Assembly: GCA_902472305.1 (NCBI GenBank) | Contig: CABRNK010000002.1 | Location: forward strand, 159,552 to 223,551 | DNA length: 64,000 bases | Direction: 5' to 3' | Source: Hominenteromicrobium sp900549945 | GTDB taxonomy: Bacteria > Bacillota > Clostridia > Oscillospirales > Acutalibacteraceae | In this document: one piece after another, positions 41,144-47,704 of the stretch | How the letters are laid out: each line of letters opens with the position of its first letter | How positions within the stretch are numbered: position 1 is the stretch's first letter | Translations under genes and position numbers: made by a program | The notes under the pieces: generated by a model | What the model was told of the DNA's origin: nothing | Database searches by the model: none | Seen by the model: the letters and a program-made list of their open reading frames with translations, nothing else

Positions 41144-42118
41144 ATGCAGCACCGGGTTGTTTCGGAAAAAAGAGGGGCTTTCGGCGGGCGGCGCGCTCTG
41201 TCGCTTCTGCTGGCCCTGATGCTTATATTTACCCTTGGCGGCGTGCAGGCTCTGGCGGACGAAGCGGGCGGCGACGCGGGGGACGGCGAGAGCCAGACAG
41301 CTACGGCGAGCCCGGAGCCTTCGCCGGCGGCCGTACCGGCGCGCCCCGAGAACCTCTATGTGTACGACGGGGCGAATGTGCTCAGCGATGAGACGGAGAG
41401 CGCGATCGTCGAAAAGTGCAAGGCACTGGACGAAAGCTGCGGCGCGCAGATCGCCGTGATGACGATGGATCTGATGCCGGGCGGCGACGCCGAGGGGCGC
41501 AAGGCCTATGCGGCGCAGGTCGTAGAGGACTGGAACCTCGGCGGCGAGGGGGGGAACGGCCTGCTTCTCGTGCTCTCGATCTCCGACGAGGATTACTGGG
41601 TGGCGCCGACGGATAATTTTCAATCCGGCTTCACGCTGAGCGTGCTGAAAAGCCTGATGAGCGAAAATCTCGAGACGGATTTCACGAATAAGGCGTACGA
41701 CGCAGCGGTGACGAACTTTGTCACGGCGGCGTCGGAAAAGGCGGAGGGCTTTGTGCGCGCGCAGCAGCTCGCGGCCGGCGCCTCCGCAAGCCCCGAAGCG
41801 GATGCAAGCGGCACGGAAAGCAAGGCGGAGGGCGAGAAGGGCGGCAATGTGTTCCTTTCCATCCTCAAGGGCGCCGGCATCGTGCTGCTCGTGGTGCTCG
41901 GGCTCGGTGTTCTGCTGGTTGTCGTGGCGTACTTCCACGGGCGCAGCGTGCGCAGAAAGCGCATGGAGGCGCGCCGCAGACGCGGCCAGCGCGGCGGCTC
42001 GCCCCGGCCCTCCGGCAGCGCGTCGCAGCGCAGAAGCCGCGGCACGCCGTCCGCGCGTCCCCGCTCCTCGAGCCGCGTAGACGACGATTACAACGACTTT
42101 ATGAACCGGTATAAATAA
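41144..42118 (+). CDS. TPM-domain membrane protein
   Basis: This 324-residue protein has a signal peptide (LLLALMLIFTLGGVQALA). A TPM (DUF477) domain spans about 65-205, with LYVYDGANVLSDET and LLLVLSISDEDYWVAPTDNF. A TM helix (about 245-266) and an Arg/Ser-rich cytoplasmic tail follow. The TPM domain is a membrane-anchored fold of varied or unproven function (phosphatase activity in plants, repair of photosystems). Here it would face outside. It is a single gene with its own promoter and terminator. Confidence 0.82.
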   Translation: MQHRVVSEKRGAFGGRRALSLLLALMLIFTLGGVQALADEAGGDAGDGESQTATASPEPSPAAVPARPENLYVYDGANVLSDETESAIVEKCKALDESCGAQIAVMTMDLMPGGDAEGRKAYAAQVVEDWNLGGEGGNGLLLVLSISDEDYWVAPTDNFQSGFTLSVLKSLMSENLETDFTNKAYDAAVTNFVTAASEKAEGFVRAQQLAAGASASPEADASGTESKAEGEKGGNVFLSILKGAGIVLLVVLGLGVLLVVVAYFHGRSVRRKRMEARRRRGQRGGSPRPSGSASQRRSRGTPSARPRSSSRVDDDYNDFMNRYK

Positions 42119-42126
42119 AAGAGTAT

Positions 42127-42168
42127 AAAAAACCGCGGTCCGGCAATCATGCCGGGCCGCGGTTTTTT
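42127..42168. terminator. Bidirectional terminator
   Basis: The 18-bp arms (42127-42144, 42151-42168), with A6 and T6 ends, separate the TPM gene and the end of the MBOAT operon. Confidence 0.93.
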
Positions 42169-42174
42169 GCTGGA

Positions 42175-42420
42175 TCAGAGTTTTGCGCGGGACTGAATGA
42201 TGGAGACCATCTCGCCGACGTTCTTCATCGAGGAGATTTCACCCATTTTAAACTTCATGCGGAATTCGCGCTCTACGGCGGAAATCAGTGTGATATGTTC
42301 GAGGCTGTCCCAGTCCTCAATGTCGTCGGCCGTCGTGTTCGGCGAAACATGGATGCTGTCGTCATCAAAGACGTCCTGAAATACGCGGTCCAGTCTCTTA
42401 TAAATGTCTCTCGTGTCCAT
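42175..42420 (-). CDS. Acyl carrier protein
   Basis: This 81-residue carrier protein has the phosphopantetheine Ser39 in DWDSLEHITLISAVEREF. It resembles stand-alone carriers that work with FkbH proteins or the DltC type more than fatty-acid AcpP (no DSLDxVEL). It is the last gene of a four-gene operon, 39 bp after the FkbH-like gene. It presumably carries the acyl group made by that enzyme to the membrane acyltransferase. AAAGGATCTGCTAAGT lies upstream of the ATG at 42420. Confidence 0.88.
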   Translation of the reverse strand: MDTRDIYKRLDRVFQDVFDDDSIHVSPNTTADDIEDWDSLEHITLISAVEREFRMKFKMGEISSMKNVGEMVSIIQSRAKL

Positions 42421-42459
42421 ACTTAGCAGATCCTTTCCAAGTTTGATTTTCGCTGGTAT

Positions 42460-44256
42460 TCAATCGCTGTCCCCGTTGCCTGAGACCTCGATCACATGGT
42501 TTTTCGGCGCGTAGCCGGAAACGGCGAGCTGCCAGACGGTATTGCCTGTTTCATCCTCGCTGACTTTTTCAAAGCCGAAGCTCTGGAACAGGCCGCGCAC
42601 CATGCTGTTTTTGGCGGTCGGGTAATAATAGCCGCGGATCGTTTCAATACCGGCCTCGCGGCAGCGCTCCACGAGCCGGTCGAGCATGGCGAGCTCCATG
42701 TCGCGCTTTAAAACGCGGCAGCTCATCAGCCACAGCTCGATGTCGAGCGCTTTGCCGTTCTTTTTGCCGATCACGACCGAAACGACGCCGTTGTCGCCGA
42801 ATTTATCGACGAGCTTGCCGTACAAGCGGATGTGATCGGCGCTTTCAAAGACGGCCTCCATCTCGGCGGATGTATAGCGCTTTGTCGTCACGTTGAACTG
42901 ATTGCTTTTGTTCGTGAGCTGGGTGATGCGCGCGATGTAGACCGGCAGGAAGTCGTCGATCACGGCGTGCATGTCAAGGCTGCGCAGGTAGTCGCCGTAA
43001 TCGCCGAAGGAGGCCATTTCGGCCTTGCGCAGCGCGTTTTTCTTGTACATCTCGTTGCGCTTGAGATCGTCCTCGCTGAACGAGGTGACCTCAAAGTAAC
43101 CGCCGCGATCGATCGTCGTGATGTAGTTTTCAACGCCCTCCATCTCCGGCACGGCCGCACCCTTGATCTGCGTGCGCACGATCTCGCGCTCGGCGGGGTT
43201 ATCGTCGGCAAAGACAATAGAGTCGGGGAGGATGTTGAGCTCGGCGGCCGTCTCGGCAATGTTGCGGTCCTTATTCTCCCAGTTTGCCTTGATGACGACG
43301 AAGTCCTCGGGCCGCAGCGCGCCCTCCGGGTGATTGAGGCCGGCGATCGCGTTCTCACGGTCGTTTTTGGAGCAGACCGTCAGCACGATGCCGATCGACT
43401 TGAGCTGCTTTACATAGCTCTGAAATTCATAGTACGACTGCGAAACGCCGGTTTCCTGACCGATCTCGATGCCGTCCACGCCGTCGTCGCCGACAACGCC
43501 GCCCCAGAGCGTGTTGTCGAGATCGAGCGCGAGCGCCTTCTTGTTCTTGCCGAAGATCGATTTGATAATGTTCGAGACGCTGAACGCAAAGGCCGGGATT
43601 GCCTCAAAGCACATCGCATATTTGTACATGTTCCAGAACAGCGGGTTCGACCACGCCTTCAGGCCGTAATCCGCGGAAATATAGTTGAGGTCGTTGATGT
43701 AGAAACTCTCGTTTTCGCGTGCGAAAGCATAGAAAGCTTCGTTCAGGCGGGTGAGGAAGTTTGTGCGGCCGCGGAAATCCCATGCGTCGCGGTTGCCGAG
43801 AAGCCGGTAAAACGGCATTTCGAAATTGTTCTGGATGATCGGGCAGTGGAATTTTTCCTGAACGCTGCGCCACATCGCGGTGAATTTCTCGGTCTCGGCA
43901 CGCAGCTTTTCCGCCACAGCTTCGGCGGTGTCCGAGGTTTCCGGCCAGTTCGTGACATTGCGGTTCGTGGTATGGATGAAAACGATATCCGGCTGAAAGC
44001 GCAGCAGCGTTTCATCGGGGAACATGGCGTCCTGAAAATACTGCGCGTATTCCGATTCGTAGAAGGTCGGTTCGATACCGGCGTTCAGCAGAAACAGCTC
44101 AAGTGTTTTCACGATGTCGCTCGTTGTAGAGCCGCCGAGCACGGCAATGCGCTTTTGCATGCGCACCGTGCCGTCTGCGAGCAGTGCCTTGCGGATGGCG
44201 CGGCGCTTCTGAATGATATAGGCGGCGTCAAAAGGGTATTCAAGTTCGTTCATCAT
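42460..44256 (-). CDS. FkbH-like HAD-IIIC family protein
   Basis: This 598-residue protein has three parts. An SGNH-like N-terminal domain (about 35-225, RIAVLGGSTTSDI) comes first. The HAD-IIIC domain (about 235-400) has catalytic D245/D247 in ALDLDNTLWGG, SKND and VFADDNPAER. A GNAT-like domain covers about 430-585. In polyketide pathways FkbH homologues take 1,3-bisphosphoglycerate, remove phosphate and load glyceryl on an ACP. A carrier protein directly downstream supports loading here. AAAGGAAACCC precedes ATG 44256. The actual acyl group is inferred, not shown. Confidence 0.87.
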   Translation of the reverse strand: MMNELEYPFDAAYIIQKRRAIRKALLADGTVRMQKRIAVLGGSTTSDIVKTLELFLLNAGIEPTFYESEYAQYFQDAMFPDETLLRFQPDIVFIHTTNRNVTNWPETSDTAEAVAEKLRAETEKFTAMWRSVQEKFHCPIIQNNFEMPFYRLLGNRDAWDFRGRTNFLTRLNEAFYAFARENESFYINDLNYISADYGLKAWSNPLFWNMYKYAMCFEAIPAFAFSVSNIIKSIFGKNKKALALDLDNTLWGGVVGDDGVDGIEIGQETGVSQSYYEFQSYVKQLKSIGIVLTVCSKNDRENAIAGLNHPEGALRPEDFVVIKANWENKDRNIAETAAELNILPDSIVFADDNPAEREIVRTQIKGAAVPEMEGVENYITTIDRGGYFEVTSFSEDDLKRNEMYKKNALRKAEMASFGDYGDYLRSLDMHAVIDDFLPVYIARITQLTNKSNQFNVTTKRYTSAEMEAVFESADHIRLYGKLVDKFGDNGVVSVVIGKKNGKALDIELWLMSCRVLKRDMELAMLDRLVERCREAGIETIRGYYYPTAKNSMVRGLFQSFGFEKVSEDETGNTVWQLAVSGYAPKNHVIEVSGNGDSD

Positions 44257-44278
44257 GGGTTTCCTTTCTGCGCACCGG

Positions 44279-45784
44279 TCAGGCCTTAGGCGATGCGCTG
44301 GGCGTAGGCGAAGCCGTTGCCGCCGCAGCGGCGGAGCCGGTCGGGTGCTCGTCTATGATGGTGCTGTCGGCGTCCTGACTGATCAGGTTTGCGATATTGT
44401 CCGCATTGTCGCCGACGACGGAGTAGGCGGACATCGTGAAGAGCACGTCGGTAACGCCGGTGGTTTCAATGAAGTTGACGAGATTGCGCTCGAAATAGCG
44501 GACGTCCAGCACGTAGATCTGCTCGAAGGAGCTTGTGTAGAACGGAATCTCCGCGTTGCCGAAGCTATCCTTGATGACGAGCAGCTTGCGGCCGTTCTTC
44601 ACCTCGGTATCCACCTTGACGACATAGTCGTCGCCGCCGAGGAACATCACGTAGGAGTTGGCGGTATCCACCTCGGCGAAGAGATCGCCGCTGTACTGGT
44701 AGTTGAAGGCGGCGTCATAGAAATAGGCCTGATACTTGGCGCGCGGCACGTAGTATTCGAAATCCTCGGGGTCATTTTTCAAGCGGGAGTCCTGCGAGAA
44801 GCCGTACAGCGTGCCGACATAGCCCGTGTTCACGCCCTTCTCGTAGGTGGAGAGATCGGCAAAGGGCACGCCGGCGGCCTCCGCGAAGGTGCGCGCCGCG
44901 TAATAGGCGCCGAGCGGCTGCCAGTGGTGGTCGGTGCGCAGGTAGATGTTCTCCTCCGTGTGTTTCTTCATTACATCGACCACGTTGACAGACTGGATGC
45001 CGCTGTTCAGCTTGGCGGCGATGCCGTCGAAGCATTCGGCCTGATCGGCGACGTATTCCAGTGCATTCTTCGGCGTGTAGATGGAGCTTGCAGTCGGCGC
45101 GGGCATGGACCAGATCGTCACATTCGGGCTGATTTTACTTTGCAGGTCATTGAGCGCAGCGGCATAATTTGTGCCGCCGCCACCGCCGAACGGCTCCATG
45201 CAGCGCCAATGGTTGTCCCAGTTGACCATCAGGAGGTTGTTCACCCATTCGAGCGTGCCGTTGCTCTCGGCGGAATAATCGCGCTGGTAGGGCTCCGTCG
45301 AGGCGCTGCCGGCCTGCACGAACTCCGAAAGGATCTCACGGCCTGCCACACCCTCAAAGGGGTCCGGCGTCGGGGAGGGCGTCGGCGTGGCCTCCGCTTC
45401 GTTGTCATCCGACGCCGCGGGCGCGGAGAAGCTCGAAAACAAGCGCATACCAAAGGTCGATTTCATTTGGTTGCTCATGTTCTTGAAGCTGTCGTGATAG
45501 GGCACCGTGTCGTCGTAAAAGGTGGTGATGCCGGAGGTGAATTCTCCGGAAAAATAGCTTTGCAGCGAAAAGGCAGGAAATTTTGCGAGGCTTCGATTCT
45601 CAATCTGCGACGTGGTGGAGCGCGGAAAAACGAGCAGGAAGATCGCGATCAGCGCAAAGACAAGCAGACAGGCACCGACGGAAACGAGAGAGAGCCGGGT
45701 CTGTAAAAGTGCGCGGCGGTGCTGGGCGCGCGCCTCGCGTCTTTCAGCTGCATCCTGCGGCTTTTCGGGAGTGGTTTGGGACAT
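44279..45784 (-). CDS. DHHW-family SGNH-like membrane-anchored protein
   Basis: This 501-residue protein has a TM anchor near 30-52 and an external domain. YLRTDHHWQPLGAYYAARTF holds D285-H286-H287-W288, and LLVIKDSFGNAE supplies Ser407. This is the AlgJ/AlgX-type Asp/His/Ser set seen in polysaccharide O-acylation. A Thr/Pro-rich linker at about 130-142 is low complexity. In such systems this protein passes the acyl group from, or acts with, the MBOAT protein. It is 19 bp downstream of the MBOAT gene. AAAGGAGATCGC precedes ATG 45784. Confidence 0.87.
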   Translation of the reverse strand: MSQTTPEKPQDAAERREARAQHRRALLQTRLSLVSVGACLLVFALIAIFLLVFPRSTTSQIENRSLAKFPAFSLQSYFSGEFTSGITTFYDDTVPYHDSFKNMSNQMKSTFGMRLFSSFSAPAASDDNEAEATPTPSPTPDPFEGVAGREILSEFVQAGSASTEPYQRDYSAESNGTLEWVNNLLMVNWDNHWRCMEPFGGGGGTNYAAALNDLQSKISPNVTIWSMPAPTASSIYTPKNALEYVADQAECFDGIAAKLNSGIQSVNVVDVMKKHTEENIYLRTDHHWQPLGAYYAARTFAEAAGVPFADLSTYEKGVNTGYVGTLYGFSQDSRLKNDPEDFEYYVPRAKYQAYFYDAAFNYQYSGDLFAEVDTANSYVMFLGGDDYVVKVDTEVKNGRKLLVIKDSFGNAEIPFYTSSFEQIYVLDVRYFERNLVNFIETTGVTDVLFTMSAYSVVGDNADNIANLISQDADSTIIDEHPTGSAAAAATASPTPSASPKA

Positions 45785-45803
45785 GGCAGCGATCTCCTTT
45801 CTG

Positions 45804-47225
45804 TCAGAATCGGAAGTAGAGGAATACATTGTTGGTCGAATCCACAAGCAGAATACTCACGATAATCAGCAGCGCAAGGCATACCGCAGCGGAGCCGATA
45901 CGCCCAATGGCGTAGATCGTATCGCTTTTATTTTCGAGAAAGTAGCTCTTGACCTTCGGCAGGATCGGCAGGCTGAAGGCAATCGCCGCCGCGAGAAGGA
46001 AAATATTATTGCGCAGGGAGGACCAGGTGATCGGATCGGCAAACGGCGCGGCGTTTGTAAGCATGCTGATGCCGGTCAGATTGAGGAAAAATTGGCCGAG
46101 CTGGCCGAGATCCTCGAAGTAAAAGATGCCGAAGCCGATGATGATAACGAGCTTGCTGTAAATATGCTTCCACCAAATCGGCCATTTTTTCATGCGCTTT
46201 TTGCCGAGCTTCTGCTCGAAAAAAATGAAGAAGCCGAAATAGAGGCCCCAAAGGATGAAATTCCACGCGGCGCCGTGCCACATGCCGGTGCAGAACCAGA
46301 CGAGAAAAAGGCTTACGTACTTGCGGTTTTTGCCGAAGATCGGCACATAGAGCAAATAATCGCGGAAGAAGGAGCCGAGCGAAATATGCCAGCGCTGCCA
46401 GAATTCCGCAATCGTCTTGCAGGCAAAGGGATGACGGAAGTTTTCGTCAAAATGAAAGCCGAACATGCGGCCGAGGCCGATCGCAATATCGGAATAGCCG
46501 CTGAAATCAAAGTAGACGTACAGGGAATAGGCAATCACGGTATACCATGTACCGAACACGGAGAGCCCGGCGATGTCCTTGCCGAAGAAGGCATCGACAA
46601 TTACCCAGAGGTTGTTGGCGACGATGACCTTTTTCGCGAGGCCGACGATCACGCGCAGCGCGCCCTCGCACAGGTCGTTCACCGTTGTGCTGCGGTTATC
46701 GATTTCATCCTCGATCACGCTGTAGCGGACGATCGGGCCTGCGATAAGCTGCGGGAACAGCGAGATATAAAGAAGGAATTTCGGATAGTGCTTCTGTACG
46801 TGTACGGTTTCCCAGTAGCAGTCGAGCACATAGGAGATGGCCTGAAAGGTGTAAAAGCTGATGCCGATCGGCAGTGTGATCTGCGGTACCGGAATGCCGG
46901 TGCCGAAAACGCCGTTGATATTCTGAACGAAGAAAGCGCTGTACTTGAAGATGAGCAGAAGCAGGATATCCAGCGAGATGCCGCCCGCTACGGCGAGCTT
47001 TGCCCACTGTGTCTCCCGGTATTTTTCAATCTGCAGGCCGATGAACCAGTTGAATGCGGAGCTGAAAAGAAGCAGGAGGATCCAAAGCGGCTCACCCCAC
47101 GCGTAGAAGATTAGCGAAAAGACGATCAGCACCGTGTTTTTAGCGCTGAGCTTTTTAGCCAGCGCATACGCAATCAGGCAGAGCGGCAGAAAAAAGTAGA
47201 TGAAGAACAGATCGGCAAAAACCAT
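45804..47225 (-). CDS. MBOAT-family O-acyltransferase (AlgI/DltB-like)
   Basis: This 473-residue polytopic membrane acyltransferase has the two conserved family His: H280 in EFWQRWHISLGSFFRDYLLY and H317 in CTGMWHGAAWN. About 10-12 TM helices are present. AlgI-type members move acyl groups across the membrane to exopolysaccharide; DltB does this from a carrier protein to teichoic acid. It is the first gene of the operon, with a promoter at 47349-47321. An ACP in the operon favours a DltB-like, carrier-dependent mode. Confidence 0.92.
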   Translation of the reverse strand: MVFADLFFIYFFLPLCLIAYALAKKLSAKNTVLIVFSLIFYAWGEPLWILLLLFSSAFNWFIGLQIEKYRETQWAKLAVAGGISLDILLLLIFKYSAFFVQNINGVFGTGIPVPQITLPIGISFYTFQAISYVLDCYWETVHVQKHYPKFLLYISLFPQLIAGPIVRYSVIEDEIDNRSTTVNDLCEGALRVIVGLAKKVIVANNLWVIVDAFFGKDIAGLSVFGTWYTVIAYSLYVYFDFSGYSDIAIGLGRMFGFHFDENFRHPFACKTIAEFWQRWHISLGSFFRDYLLYVPIFGKNRKYVSLFLVWFCTGMWHGAAWNFILWGLYFGFFIFFEQKLGKKRMKKWPIWWKHIYSKLVIIIGFGIFYFEDLGQLGQFFLNLTGISMLTNAAPFADPITWSSLRNNIFLLAAAIAFSLPILPKVKSYFLENKSDTIYAIGRIGSAAVCLALLIIVSILLVDSTNNVFLYFRF

Positions 47226-47300
47226 AGACGTGACCCCTTAATATCCCATTTAAAGCGGCGCGATGCCGCCGCTGTTCGACTGAAGTTTTAAGAATTCCGT

Positions 47301-47349
47301 ACATTAATCAGACATTAATTAGTTTAGTATAATCCATTGAAATAGTCAA
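47301..47349 (-). promoter_or_regulatory. Promoter and repeat region of the MBOAT operon
   Basis: On the minus strand, TTGACT (47349-47344) and TAAACT (47326-47321) have 17-bp spacing. ACATTAAT is repeated at 47301-47308 and 47312-47319, 11 bp apart, near the expected start point. This is a candidate regulator site. A hairpin AGCGGCG/CGCCGCT (47254-47273) lies in the leader. Confidence 0.6.
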
Positions 47350-47451
47350 GCAAAGCTCCGACAAAATTCCCTGTTTTTTGCAGGGGAAAATTGACCGGCA
47401 TGCAGTTGTGGCCCATCAAAGCCGGGAACCCGAAAAAATTCAGCGATCCGT

Positions 47452-47480
47452 TTGACAAACAGCGCGATCTGCGGTAAAAT
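47452..47480 (+). promoter_or_regulatory. Promoter of tRNA-Arg
   Basis: TTGACA (47452-47457) and TAAAAT (47475-47480) have 17-bp spacing, 25 bp before the tRNA. Confidence 0.85.
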
Positions 47481-47504
47481 AAACATCACAGCCGCATCTA
47501 TTGT

Positions 47505-47579
47505 GCCCCCATAGTTCAAGGGATAGAATAAGATCCTCCTAAGATTTAGATACAGGTTCGAGTCCTGTTGGGGGTGCCA
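47505..47579 (+). tRNA. tRNA-Arg, anticodon CCT
   Basis: A cloverleaf of 75 nt includes an encoded CCA. The acceptor GCCCCCA pairs with TGGGGGT, with a G-U first pair. The D arm contains AGTTCAAGGGATAGAA, the anticodon loop is CTCCTAA (CCT at 47538-47540), and the T arm is GGTTCGAGTCC. It reads AGG codons. Confidence 0.93.
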
Positions 47580-47616
47580 AAAGCCTCTCCGGCCCATACG
47601 GGTCGGAGAGGCTTTT
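47579..47616. terminator. Terminator after tRNA-Arg
   Basis: The 17-bp arms (47579-47595, 47600-47616) end in AAAA/TTTT and serve the tRNA and the opposing beta-helix gene. Confidence 0.88.
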
Positions 47617-47704
47617 GATATGCGGCTTTCGGCTGTTTGGGGACTTCTTTCGGATTACGTGCAGCGGTTTGTGCGGGCGGCGGGGCGGCCGAGTTCCTCC
47701 GCCG

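Noticed and set aside
47505..47579. tRNA-Arg as an integration site
   Set aside because: No integrase, no duplicated tRNA 3' end and no composition change occur beside it. The flanking genes look resident.
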